The notes below the pieces were generated by a model, which ran no database searches, was not told the origin of the DNA, and saw only the letters and a list, made by a program, of their open reading frames with translations. The position numbers and the translations under genes are program-made. Positions 47,514-58,739 of a DNA stretch of 64,000 nt are shown piece after piece (within the stretch, counting starts at the first letter, position 1; each line of letters begins with the position of its first letter). This DNA comes from Bettongia penicillata ogilbyi (lineage: Eukaryota; Chordata; Mammalia; Diprotodontia; Potoroidae): contig JAJHZJ010000757.1 of assembly GCA_023548195.1 (NCBI GenBank), positions 620,001 to 684,000 of the forward strand, given 5' to 3'.

Positions 47514-48205
47514 TTCTCCAACTACCCAAATACTGAGAAAAGTCTCAAGAGTTAGAAATATTATCTTTCCATATAGGAATGTAAGCAGTTCAACTTTAGT
47601 AAGTCCCTTATGACTTTTTTTTCCTGTTTACCTTTTCATGCTTCTCTTGATTTTTGTGTTTGAAAGTCTAATTTTCTATTCAGTTCTGGTCTTTTCATCA
47701 AGAATGCTTGAAAGTCCTCTATTTCATTGAATGACTATTTTTTCCCATGAAGTGTCATACTCAGTTTTGCTGGGTAGGTGAGTCTTGGTTTTAATCCTAG
47801 TTCCTTTGACTTCTGGAATATCATATTCCAAGCCCTGTGATACCTTAATGTAGAAACTGCTAGATCTTGTGTTATCCTGATTGTATTTTCACAATACTTG
47901 GATTGTTTCTTTCTAGCTGCTTGCAATATTTTCTCCTTGACCTGGGAACTCTGGAATTTCACTACAATATTCCAAAGAATATTGTAGTCAAATATTGAAA
48001 ACAGCTTTTCAGCTCTTTCAAGAGGTGATTGGTGGATTCTTTCAATATTTATTTTACTGTCTGGTTCTAGAATATCAGGGTACTTTTCCTTGATGATCTC
48101 ATGAAAGATGGTGTCTAGGATCTTTTTTTGATCATGACTTTCAGGTATTCCATAATTTTAAAATTGTCTCTTTTGGATCTATTTTCCAGGTCAGTTGTTT
48201 TTGGA
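46640..48205 (-). mobile_element. ORF2-less L1-derived element (half-L1 type), copy C, 5'-truncated
   Basis: From the A-rich tail at 46640 through the duplicated 3'-end motif, the embedded (TG)n and the ORF1 C-terminal domain (QVKEKILQAARKKQSKYCE, 47962-47735) to the RRM start at about 48205. ORF1 upstream of the RRM and the 5' UTR are missing. No ORF2 sequence occurs. The codon that is TGA in copies A and B is CAA here (48029-48031). Confidence 0.85.
47474..47510. repeat. (TG)n tract embedded in half-L1 copy C
   Basis: About 18 TG units at the same element position as the tracts at 17682 and 27868. Confidence 0.95.
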
Positions 48206-48207
48206 TG

Positions 48208-48600
48208 CTTCAGAATGAGTGTAAATAACAATTGTTTCTGTTCTGGGCAGATACTCTGGGGGTCTGCCCCTTCCACATTGATTTTTTTTTGAATGGGCAA
48301 ACTAGGCCATCTTTTGCTTTATTTCTTACCTAGCCTTAAATCACTGAATTACTGAATAGATGTTGCCTCAGATAAACTGAGACCTGGGAGAAACCCTAGC
48401 TTAAAACGACTATGGATTCCTGTCTGCATCTGGGGCCATTTCTAGTCATCCTGACCTATGTCTTGCCACTGGACCCAGATGGCTGTGGAGGAAAGAGGCT
48501 CTGGCTCGCTGAAAGCCAGTTCTTTTACAAATCGAGACACCTTCCTTATGTCACTGATCCCTTTCCAGATTGAAGGATGAACAACAATAATCGGTGATTT
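48208..48600 (-). mobile_element. Unclassified marsupial dispersed repeat
   Basis: Near-colinear with 24910-25320: 'cagaatgagtgtaaataacaattgtttctgttctgggcag', 'gcctcagataaactgagacctgggagaaa', 'gtcatcctgacctatgtcttgccactggacccagat', ending 'gaaggatgaacaacaataat'. Confidence 0.7.
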
Positions 48601-49185
48601 AGTAATTGAGAGATCACTGATAACTCTGGAGACAGCAGTTTCAGCTGGGAAGCTATCTAAAGCACTGTCATGGATATATAGACAATTTTTGACCAACTAT
48701 GATTAAACAAAAAGACATACAATGGAAATGGAGCCAATGTGTGAGAATAGTTTCAGCATAGCTAAAGATCAGAATAATATATAGCTTGTGATGAATCCTA
48801 AGGACACAAATTTTAAAAGCTCTTTTGGGGCCAAAAAGGAGGTTAAATATGGAGAAAGACTGATGTTGAGTCTAGATAGGATGTTGGTAGAACTATGCAA
48901 CTCATATCAAGGAGAATAAATTTATGATGGGGAAATATGGAACAAAATGGTTAACAGGAAACCCCAAATAAGTGAGAATACCTGGCTACCCACAATGAGT
49001 TCAAGTGACTAGGTATAGATGAATTAAATCAAAATGCTGAAAGTACTGGTAGATGTGAATGCCAAGCCACTGTGAACTATCTTTAAGCATTGTGGAGGAT
49101 GGAAATGATGCCATAAAAATGAATATTAATATATGTTCTAATTTTTTTAAAGAGAAGATATACTTATTTTCTTCTTATTTTTATC

Positions 49186-49435
49186 TAAGACAACTAGGTG
49201 GCACAGTGGATAGAGTACTAGTCCTAGAGTCAAGAAGCCCTGAGTTCCAATACAGCCTTAGTCACTTACAAGCCACTTAAAAGACCCTGGACAAGTCACT
49301 TGATCCTGTTTCCTCAGTTTCCTTATCTGTAAAATAATCTTGAGAAAGAAATGGAAAAATACAACAGCATCTTTGCCAAGGAAATCTCAAGTTGGGTCAT
49401 GAAAAGTTAGACATTACTAAAACAACTTACCAACA
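49186..49435 (+). mobile_element. MAR1-type CORE-SINE, full length
   Basis: 'caactaggtggcacagtggatagagtactagtcctagagtc' through 'gaccctggacaagtcacttgatcctg' to 'gggtcatgaaaagttagacattac'. Nested in the CR1/L3-like LINE. Confidence 0.9.
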
Positions 49436-50171
49436 ATTTTTATCCAACTAGATATAATTGCACCTGATTTTAGGTTCTGGGATATTCTTGATTATTTTAT
49501 TAAAGGTATGATTTATAAGCGTTTATAAAGAGAAATAGTAATCATTAAATATAACTTCATGAAGAATGGGTCACCATATAGTTTACCATAGAACAAATTA
49601 ACTTCCTCTTTTTTTAACTGGGTTATTGCACTGGTGGGTCAAGGAAATAATATAGACATGTCATATATAGAGAAATTTGTGCTGAATACAACCAAAGTCA
49701 ATTGTGTTAGAAAGTGAGTTGACTCTGATTAATTTCAACCTGGAGAACAATCTTTAGTGGGATCACAAAGAAATCTATCCTTGGTCTTTTTTTGTTGAAC
49801 CTTTTTATCAGTTACTTAGGCAGTGGCATAAAAATGTCATTAAATTTTGAGATGATACCAAGCTAGGAGAGATAATGAATACGTGGGATGACAAAATAAG
49901 AAAACTAAAAGATTTTGATGAGTTAGCATGATGGGATAAGAAATAAGATGAAATGGACTAAGAATAACAAAAAGTTCCTGTACTTAGGCTCAAAATACCA
50001 ACTGCACAGAATGAAGGTGATGTGGACAAAGAACTCACAAAATCTGGGAGTTTTGGTGCTCTCTGTACTCAATATGGATCATTGGTGTATCATAGCAGAG
50101 GAAAAAAGCTAACTCAAACACAGGCTGCAAAAACTAGAGATGAGAACTTATCCTTGTGATGCCATGGAAAA

Positions 50172-50410
50172 GGAAGCTAGGTGGCATAGTGGATAGAGCT
50201 GGGCCTGGGGTCAGGAGGACCTCAGTCCAAATACAGCCTCAGACACTTGTTAACTGTATGACCCTGGACAAATCACTTAACCCCGTTTACTTCAGTTCTC
50301 CATCTGTAAAATGAGTTGGAGAAGGAAATGGAAAACCACTCCAGTATCTTTGCCAAATGGAGCCATGGAGATTCAGGTATGACTGAAATGATTCGACAAC
50401 AACCAGCAAC
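50172..50410 (+). mobile_element. MAR1-type CORE-SINE, full length
   Basis: 'gaagctaggtggcatagtggatagagctgggcctggggtcagg' to 'ggtatgactgaaatgattcgacaacaa'. Nested in the CR1/L3-like LINE. Confidence 0.92.
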
Positions 50411-50570
50411 AGTGGAAAGGGTACTGGTTCTGGAGTCAGAAGACCTGGGATCAAATCTTACCTCTGATTCTTACTACTTTAGTCGCCCTTCAGTTTCCTA
50501 AATTATAGGAAGGAGTTGAAGTAGATGGATTTTGAGGCCCCTTCTATTTGTAGATCTATGAATCCATTAT
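50411..50570 (+). mobile_element. MIR/Ther-like SINE directly after a MAR1 SINE
   Basis: 'gtactggttctggagtcagaagacctgggatcaaatc' and 'ttttgaggccccttctatttgtagatctatga'. Starts at the tail of the previous SINE. Confidence 0.8.
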
Positions 50571-51249
50571 CTTGTTATATTTTATCCTTGTCAGATAAAA
50601 TCTGAAATATTATATATTCTAGGTATCATACTTTATGAAGAAAATTGGTAATGAGTGTATTCAAAGAAGGCGGACCAAGATGGTAAAGAGAATGGAAACC
50701 ACACTTTATGAGCATTGATGGAAGAAACTGGGGTATTTAATTTTGAGAAGATAATACTTGGGAAAGGTATGATAGCTGTCTTCAAGTACTTGAAGGATTG
50801 TCCTGGGTAGTAAGGTTATTTTTGTTCTTCTTGGCTTTAGAGGAAAAACTAGTAGCATTGTGTGAAACTTAAGGGGAGGCAGACTTGAGCTCAATAATAA
50901 AAATTCCTAAAAATTTGATCTTTCTCTGGATAACATGGACTGCTTCCAGAGGTGATGACTTTCTCTTCACTGAGTGACCACTTATGTGGAGTGTTGGAGA
51001 TGGTTTTATGTTTTTGTTGCTGTTGTTGGTCAGTTGCTGTTTTGACTAATTAGCCTCTGAAGTTTCTTCTGACTCTGACTACAATTTAGCCTTATAAATT
51101 AGACTTGCCATCCCTGGAGTCATTTCGGTGTGTATTAGATGACTACTTTTCACCTACATCATAGGAGAATTTCATGCGAATTTCACTAAGTGTTTGACTA
51201 CATGACCTCTGAGGTTCCTTCTAATTCTCGAATTCCACAAGTTGATCAG

Positions 51250-52020
51250 AGTTCAGAGTAGAATGAGTGATCACTGTTGACTGAACTTTTGAGGGCCAAG
51301 TAGAATTTAGGTAGGCATGGAAACATTATTCGAGTTTGGAGGAATAGTGTGAACACAGGGGTGTAGGTGAAAATATGTAAGGTGTATTTGGAAATGAGTA
51401 GATCATTTTGGGTGGAATAACTCATTTATCTGAGTGAAAAGGGTTAAGTTGTGAATAAATTAGAATCAAATTTTGGAGGAGCTGAGAATTCCAGAAATTT
51501 AAACTTTATACAGTAGGCACAGGGGAGCCATTAAAATCTTTTCAGCAGTAATGTCAAATAATAAAAGAGATATTTTAGGAAGAATTTTAGAGTGAGGTTG
51601 GACCAATCGTCTATCTTTATTATCTCTTGTTGGAAAACTTAAATTCCCAACTGTAATTTTTGTTCTTAACTGTATCTGGGTCATATTTACTTATAATTCT
51701 TTGTTATAGTTAGTAGGCACTTAATATTTGGTGATAGCTTGATAATCATGCACTTATCATTTCTTACTCAGATAAAGTGCTCCCTACTCTGTGTTTGCAT
51801 AGCTTTACTTCTCAGAGAGTCTTACCTTTCTCCCAATGGAACTTCTGTATGCTATTTTCTAAACATTTTCTTATTCTGAAGTTTAACCATATATTCTAAA
51901 TAACAGGCCATCCATTGGCAAATTGAGTGAGCATTGTTGCTATAACAACACTCAAATCCTCATCAGTGGATTATTCTCCAGAGTTTTTGAGGACCAAATC
52001 ATTATAGTTCAGTTAGATTA
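51250..52020. other. Unassigned DNA
   Basis: No repeat class or coding feature recognised. Confidence 0.4.
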
Positions 52021-52021
52021 A

Positions 52022-52390
52022 TCAAAGAGTCAATAAGCACTTAATGTGTATAGAGCTAGGCACAAAGCTGTGTGTAAAAACTGTGTGTAAAGTTTAGATG
52101 AAATATAGTCTCTTCTTTCATGGAGCTTACCATCTTTGTTGTTCTGTCATTTTCAAGTGTGTCTGACTCTTCATGACTCATTTGGGGTTTTCTTGGCAAA
52201 GATACTAGAATGGTTTTCCATTTCCTTCTTCAGCTCATTTTGAAGATGAGGAAGCCTAGGCAAACAGGGATAAGTGACTTGCCCAAGGTCACACAGCTAC
52301 TAAGTGTTGGAAGCCAGATTTGAACTCAGGAAGATGAGTCTTTGTGACTATAGGCTTGGTGCTCTAACCAGTGAGATACCTAGCTGCCCA
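52022..52390 (-). mobile_element. L2-like 3' end followed by a MAR1 SINE
   Basis: 52022-52135 is a reversed L2 3' end ('caataagcacttaatgtgtatagagctaggcac', 'catggagcttaccatct'). 52136-52390 is a minus-strand MAR1 SINE ('ttgttgttctgtcattttcaagtgtgtctgactcttcatgac' to 'gagatacctagctgcc'). Confidence 0.85.
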
Positions 52391-52509
52391 AAGACAGAAA
52401 GTGGGGGATTGAGAAATTGTCAAAGGTCTTAATGTTGGACAAAATATGAAGGTATCTTATTTTTGAAAATCTTGTTTGTAGTTTTAGGTTATAAGATCAG
52501 ATATTGAAA

Positions 52510-52690
52510 TATAAAAAACAGGGCTAGAGACCATCTAGCTCAACCTCCTTACTTTGTAGATAAAGAAACTGAATCCAAGAGGGGGCTTAATGACTTACCT
52601 GACATAATACAATTAGTAAATAAATGAACCATGATTTGAATCCAGGTCCTATGATTTTGGATCCAGTGCTCCTTCTATAGTACTAATCTT
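52510..52690 (-). mobile_element. CORE-SINE
   Basis: 'gagaccatctagctcaacctccttactttgtagataaagaaactgaatcc' and 'atgatttgaatccaggtcctatgattttggatccagtgctccttc' fit the CORE-SINE type of 39558. Orientation follows the other copies. Confidence 0.8.
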
Positions 52691-52930
52691 CCTTGATTGA
52701 AAGGAAAATGAAGAGATTCATGGCAGGCACAAAGAGGCTCTAGCATATTGTCAATGACGACACATACAAGATTACAGAAGTTATATCACTCAGGAAAAAT
52801 AGTATCAGAAAGGGAGGTTGGGCTGGTCACATAGTGAAAGTGAGGGAGAAATGAAGGACAATCCTGGTGCTGTACTAGTGCCCAAAAGAATGCTAAAAGC
52901 ACTAGATAAAGGCCTCCAGTATGCTGAGTA

Positions 52931-53161
52931 AGGGGCAGCTAGGTGACACAGTGGATAGAATGCCACACCTGAAGTCAAGAGGACTCATCTTCCTGTGTTC
53001 AAATCTGACCTTAGGCAAGTCACTTATTCCTGTTTGCCTCAGTTTCCTCATCTGTAAAATCAACTGGAGAAGGAAATGACAAACCACTCCAGGATCTTTG
53101 CCAAGAAAACAACAAATGGGTCACAAAGAGTCAGACATAACTAAAAAATGTCTGAACAACA
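52931..53161 (+). mobile_element. MAR1-type CORE-SINE, full length
   Basis: 'gcagctaggtgacacagtggatagaatgcc' to 'gggtcacaaagagtcagacataac'. The core shows a small internal deletion around 'gaccttaggcaagtcac'. Confidence 0.92.
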
Positions 53162-53639
53162 GTAGTGTTGAATAGTTCAAAGATGAAGGATTTCTGGAGT
53201 GCATGGACAAAAATCCTACAGCATGAATAGAGAAGTATGGGTTTTAATCTATACCATCAGAGAGGTAACCCAGAGTGATGGATCACAGAGCCATTGACAT
53301 AATAACATATTTTAAAACTCCAGGAAAGGATAAAATACTGTGTACCTAAATATCCTCACTCACTGTTAATGTCTGACCCACCCCACTCCTACAGCTGGTG
53401 AACACCTAGGTCATTAATGTCCCCATTTTCATTGAGTTCTGGACCGTAGCAATTTTGATAGGCCGCTTGAAAATGACCATGTTGGTTTTCTCGTCTTATT
53501 TTTAAGACTTAAAATAAATTCTTGCTTTGAAGTCTTCTTAGCCCCATTCACTCTCCTTTCAACTGAATCCTCAGAGATTATGTCCTTTAATATCCATCAA
53601 TTTTTAGGAACTTTCTTACTTTCATATGTTTATTCATTA

Positions 53640-54905
53640 CTCCATATTCAATTAAGTTCAACACACGTTAAGTCCCTGTTACTCTATGCAACAGATATTG
53701 TGCTACATGTGGTGATGTAAAGACAGAAATGAAGTAATACTTCCTCTCAAGGAAATTCTATACTACCAGGGAGAAATAAAATGCACATCAATGAGTAAAA
53801 GCAACATATATGTTAAGTAAATACAAGTAACAAAGGGGCAGATACCACTAACATCTGTTAGTGGAGGTTAAGAAAGATCTTTTACAGAAGACGGTGCTTG
53901 ACTTGAACCTTGATGGAAATTAGACATTCTAATTTAGAACTATGGATACTCTTAAATCCAGCAATACCACTGCTAGGTCTATATTCCAAAGAGATTTTTT
54001 TTTAAAAAGTGAAAAAGGACATATTTGTTCAAAATCATTTATAGCAGCTCTTTTTGTGGTGGCTGAGAATTGGAAATTGAGGGGATGCCCATCAGTTAGG
54101 GAATGACTGAACACACTGTGGTATATATATGATTGTGATGGATTATTATCATTCTATAAGAAATAACAAGCATGATAATTTAAGAAAAACCTCAAAAGAC
54201 ATAATAAACTGATACAAAGTGAAGTGAGCAGAAGCAGGACCATGTTATACACAGTAACAGCAATGTTGTATGATAATCAGCTGTGAATTACAGCTATTCT
54301 CAGCAATACAATGATGCAAGAACCAAAAGACTCATGATGAAGCATAATATCTGCCTCCAAAGAAAGAATCAGTATTGTCTGAATATAAACTGAAGCATGT
54401 TATTTTTTGCTTTCTTTCGTTCATTTTTTATTTGAGTCTTCTTGTACAAAGTGACTAACATGGAAATGCTTTATATGGTTGCACATGTATAACCTATATC
54501 GAATCACAGACTGAAGGAGGGGTGAGGAGAGGGAGGGAGGAATGGATAGAATTGTAACTTAAAAAACCGACAAATGTTAAAAATTGCTTTAATGTGTAGA
54601 AAAATAAAACACTCTTTAAAAAAGAAATTAGGCATTCTAAGAGGCAGAAGTAAGGGAATGGGCAGAAGAGAAGTAGCCCATACAAAATCAAAGAGAAGGA
54701 AGATGGAATTTTGACTATGAAGAACAGGAAATAGGCTAGTAGTGTACATAAACAGAGTACTGTGCCACAAGATTTGAAATATAGGCTGGAGACAAACTTG
54801 AAAGTCTTTAAATGTAAACAGAGGAGTTTGAGTTTTATCCCGGAGGTAAGAGGGACACATTGGAGCATCACAAATAGAGGAATTAATTATAGGGTTAGAT
54901 GACAG
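53640..54905 (-). mobile_element. L2-like LINE split by an L1 insertion
   Basis: 53640-53932 is the reversed 3' end ('ttaagtccctgttactctatgcaacagatattgtgc', 'ctcaaggaaattctatacta', 'gcttgacttgaaccttgatgg'). Homology resumes at 54641-54905 ('gaatgggcagaagagaagtagcc', 'ggagtttgagttttatcccggagg'). Confidence 0.8.
53933..54623 (+). mobile_element. L1 3' fragment inserted in an L2 copy
   Basis: 5'-truncated L1 on plus: ORF2 end ('ccactgctaggtctatattccaaagagat', 'gatgcccatcagttagggaatgactgaac', 'aactgatacaaagtgaagtgagcagaagcaggac'), 3' UTR with the polypurine tract 'ggaggggtgaggagagggaggg' and an A-rich tail. Flanked by GAAATTAGACATTCTAA (53916-53932) and GAAATTAGGCATTCTAA (54624-54640), a 17-bp target duplication with one mismatch. 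Confidence 0.92.
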
Positions 54906-55085
54906 TGGAAATGTGTTAAGTCCTTAGTACATGCCAGTCTCTCTGATAGGTGCTGAGAATACAAGACAAACCAACAAAAGCAATAGTTCCTACCCTCAAA
55001 GTGCTTCCATTCTACACTGGAGAAATAACATGACAGATGTTAATACAAAATATGTACAATGTAAATGCAAAGTAACTTTTTTGCA
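54906..55085 (-). mobile_element. L2-like LINE 3' end
   Basis: 'ttaagtccttagtacatgccagtctctctgataggtgctgagaatac' and 'taccctcaaagtgcttccattct' are a reversed L2 3' end, separate from the copy just before it. Confidence 0.75.
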
Positions 55086-55945
55086 GGGGAGAGAGGGAAG
55101 GTTACCCCACAGGTAACCTATCCTTGCTCAGAAACTGTATTTTCTATTATTATACTACATCCTTTAAGGTATATGTACAGATACAATCCTTTTATTTCTT
55201 CCATTCTTCTTGCATCTGTTTATCATCAGAGAGTTGTTCTCTTACTTCTATTTATTACACCATATTTTATTGTCATTCATCATTATTTCCTACTTCTTTC
55301 CTGGAAATAGGAAGCTATTCTATTAAATGAGTGGTTTTCATGGAGGTATTTGAAAAGACTTCTTTTTCTCGCAGTTCTGCTTCCTTAGATAAAATTCAAA
55401 GTCTGTCTTGCACAGGGACACCTTCAAGTTCATTTCTGAATAAATCCTGTCAGCTCATGTACTGGCTTGAAGGAATCAAAGAGTAGGAAGCTATTTGCCT
55501 TTCTTTCAAGGCCCCAGAGTGCTTCCCTGGTGGTAACTATTAGCTGAACACCTTGATGTTGAGAAGAAATCCAAAGCTTGACTGACATTTGCAAAAAGTG
55601 CTGAAGAAATCCTCAAATCATATCTTAGAACAAAATGAAATTATGGAACTTCCTTTAAAAATATACAGTAGCCCTGTCTGAACAATATTAGTTTTATTTT
55701 CTACTAATCCAAAAAAAGGGAGAAAGATTCTGTGCTAGCAACTTAAACAATGCCTGATGGTTGCCTTGTGGAAAATATTTTCAATTATTTGGAACTCCAC
55801 TTATCCTACCCTCTAATTCTTATTCAATTTCTCTGTCAGACTTTTTCTCTAATAACAACTCCAAAGCACACCTTTCCAAAGCAAAGGTTTCATAGTGTGA
55901 TGTAGCAAAAGTGAACAGGATGTGGGGTCAGAAGGAAAAATGGAA
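55086..55945. other. Unassigned DNA
   Basis: No recognised repeat. Short plus frames at 55065-55330 have no domain. Confidence 0.4.
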
Positions 55946-55949
55946 GGAA

Positions 55950-56310
55950 GCTAGAATTTATTAATGATTTACTATGTGCCAGGCACTGTGCTAAGCATTG
56001 TGTAAATATTATCTCATTTTATCTTTATATCAACTCTGGGAAGTAGGGGCTAAACCCCTGTTTTAGAGTCTAGGAAACTGAGGCAGACAGTTATTAAGTG
56101 ATGTTCCCTGAGTCATATAACTGGTAAGTTTTTGAGGTTAGATTTGAATTTAGGTCATCCTGACTCCAGGCCCAGTGCCTAGGCCCCTTAACTTTGAGTC
56201 GGTCACCTCTTTGGGCTTCAATTTGCTCATCCAATAAAATAAAGGAGATGGGAAGTTGGACTAGATGAACTTTCAAATCTATAATGTTATGACCTAGATC
56301 TAAGGGCCTA
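55950..56310 (-). mobile_element. MIR-class SINE with an adjoining plus-strand MIR tail
   Basis: 55950-56195 is a minus-strand MIR ('ttactatgtgccaggcactgtgctaagcattgtg', 'ctaggaaactgaggcagac', 'gactccaggcccagtgccta'). 56195-56310 looks like the 3' half of a plus-strand MIR/Ther SINE ('aaggagatgggaagttggactagatgaac'). Confidence 0.75.
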
Positions 56311-56589
56311 TGATTCATCCTCCATAAATAATAAACTGGTTTAGACAAAGCCAAAGAAATAGGAGGCTTCTGTGATTGATTAGAATCAAATGACGTCAAT
56401 ATCATAAAATCCACAGAGGAATTTTACTTTTCTTGCCTTTCTGGAACTGTGGGCCAAAGCCAAGAGTTGGCTCTAAAATCCTAAAGAATCTGCTACAGGG
56501 TTTATTGCTAGCTCTGAGCAAGGAAAATCTGAAGCTGATAGGAAATTACATTGCATATGGGTATCTGGAGTAATTTCTGATGTTTCTTT

Positions 56590-57052
56590 CTGAGTTCAAA
56601 CCTATCCTCAGATGCTTATTAGATGAGTGACCTTGGGCAAGTTACTTAACCCTGTTTGCCTCAGATCTTCATCTGTAAATGAGCTGGAGAAGGAAATGGC
56701 AAACCACTCCAGTATCTTTGCCAAGAAAACCCCAAGTGGGATCATGAAGAGTTGGAAGTGATTGAAAAACAGCAAAAGCAAATGGCTATTTTTGCAAGAA
56801 TGTTGAGTAGTTTGGGGTGCAATGGATACAGTACTGAGCCTGGAGTCAGGAAGACCTGAGTTCAAATCTGATTTTAGATACTACTTCTTAGTTATGTCAA
56901 CTTGAGCAAGTCATTTAACCCTGCTTGCCTCCATTTTTTCATTTTTAAAATGAGCTGGAGGGGGAAATGACAAAAGACTCCAGTATCTTTGCCAAGAAAA
57001 CCCCAAATGGCGTCATGAAGAGTTGGACGTAATTGAAACAACTGAGCAACAA
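56590..57052 (+). mobile_element. Two MAR1-type SINEs in tandem
   Basis: First, 5'-truncated, 56590-56780 ('gagtgaccttgggcaagttacttaaccc' to 'ggatcatgaagagttggaagtg'). Second, nearly complete, 56812-57052 ('ggggtgcaatggatacagtactgagcctggagtcagg' to 'gcgtcatgaagagttggacgtaattg'). Confidence 0.9.
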
Positions 57053-57554
57053 CATCTGATATGATATTACAGTAGCCTTGTGTGTCAGTTTTTTTTTAAC
57101 TTAAGGTAATGCTTCTAATGGCATTCCAGTTGATGTGCACGTATGGTTAATGCATTGTGATGCCCATCATTCCATATTTTCATATCTGTGCAGTCTATCC
57201 AGCATACTCCTATACTTAACTGCTCTTTTTTCCTCCTTAGAAATGTTAGCTTTTAAAATTTTATCACAAAGGTACCAAAGAGTCCATTTTAGATGAGTAC
57301 GAAGACAGGCATCTCAAATTGAGTTGGACATTAATTTCTTACCAATCTGGACTCCTTTACTCTGCCCTAGAAAACTTTTCATCCTAGGAGATTACTTCAG
57401 CCTTGGAATTCATACCTTGGAAATACCCTTTGGCCCCTCCCTCTGATTGGATAGCTCTTCCCAGAACCTTCATTTAAGAAAGGCACCCCGGCCAGGTATC
57501 AGCCTGGTGAGAAATGAAGAGATACCATCCTGCTTCCGACCTTTTGTTTCCTTT

Positions 57555-57690
57555 TATGTATTTTCTTCCACCATTAGAAAGTAAGCTCTTTGAGACCAGG
57601 GACTGTCTTCTTGTTTGCATTTGAATTCCCAGTGCTTAGCACTTTGCCTGGCACATAGTAAGCAAAAGTTTAAATAAACAATCAATTTTT
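57555..57690 (+). mobile_element. L2-like LINE 3' end
   Basis: 'ttagaaagtaagctctttgagaccagggactgtcttcttg' and 'cccagtgcttagcactttgcctggcacatagtaag' are a well-preserved L2 3' end on plus. Confidence 0.9.
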
Positions 57691-58054
57691 GTTGCCTGAC
57701 TTGCTAGGTTTGGAGGCCAAATATAATGGATAGCCCAGGTAAGTCTGTAGGCTTCAAATATGGAAGGACCATGGCTCAGTACTTCATCATGATTAATTGA
57801 AGTGCTATTGCTCCGTATATGCTAAGGGTACGTTTTGGGTTTTTAGCACAATTATAGTTGGTATACTCTTGGACTTCTCATAGCTCTCTCCTTATTTCCT
57901 TCATTCCCTTTAGAAAATAGCTTCCTATTCATGAAAACAAACAAATAAAGCACCCTCATCCCAAATTAGTGGCACGCTTGCCATAGGGGAAGGCTGACAT
58001 ATTTGCAGTAGGGAGGGTTGCTACAAACCCTTCTGAGATTAATCAACATTTCTT

Positions 58055-58305
58055 AGTTGTTGTGGTATGGTTTAGTTGTTTTCAGTTGTGTTTGACTCTT
58101 CATGACCCCATTTGGGGTTTTCTTTGCGAAGGTACTGGAGTGGTTTACTCTTTCCTTCTCTACCTCATTTTACAGAGGAGGAAACTGAGGTAAATAGGAT
58201 TAAGTAACTTGCCCAGGTTCATACAGCTCATAAAGTATCTGAAACTAGATTTAAACTCAGGTTTTCCAGGCCCAGTGCCCTATTCGCTGCACCATCAATG
58301 CCCAA
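58055..58305 (-). mobile_element. MAR1-type CORE-SINE, full length
   Basis: Reversed order: 'tcagttgtgtttgactcttcatgaccccatttggggttttcttt', 'ggaggaaactgaggtaaataggattaagtaacttgccc', 'cagtgccctattcgctgcaccatc'. Confidence 0.92.
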
Positions 58306-58739
58306 ACTTCCTTAAAGCTTACTTCTTATGGTAGTTCTAACAATAACCACTGGAATCTCTCAACTCTCTGCTTTCTCCTTCAAGTCTCTGTTATTACTTG
58401 TTCCCATCTATCTATTCTGTAGCTCTCACACTCTCAACCTGTGTTCAGGACAGATACTGATACCTGGAAAAGTTATGGTTGATTTCTTCACTAGGAGACT
58501 ATTGTGGTTTTCTTTCTTTGGGCTGTTTTTCCTTTTCTGAGCCTTAGGATCATAAGATCATAGATTTAGAGTTAGAAAGGCCCTCAAAGGTCTTTATTGA
58601 TCTATTGTGGTTTATGGAGCCCTCACTAAAGCAAGAAATATCTTCCCACATCCCCTAGAGCTGCATCTACATCATCAAGAAGCAAATCATAGACAGAGCT
58701 GTAACTGGAAATTTTGGCAACTAGGGCAGGAAAAATACA

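Larger units (their letters stand above)
48700..51240 (+). mobile_element. Long CR1/L3-like LINE remnant with nested SINEs
   Basis: Pieces in order on plus: 48700-49180; 49440-50160 with 'ggatcacaaagaaatctatccttggtc' and 'gagatgataccaagctaggag' (the RT GVPQGS-to-ADDTK region, decayed); 50600-51085 with 'gatagctgtcttcaagtacttgaagga' and 'tggactgcttccagaggtgatgac'. A second 3' end of the same type follows at 51110-51240 ('gactacatgacctctgaggttccttctaattctcg'). No reading frame survives. Three SINEs interrupt it. Confidence 0.75.

Noticed and set aside
57400..57550. Promoter-like stretch with an ATTGG box and a TTTAAG motif
   Set aside because: No transcript-like feature follows; an L2 3' end lies immediately downstream.
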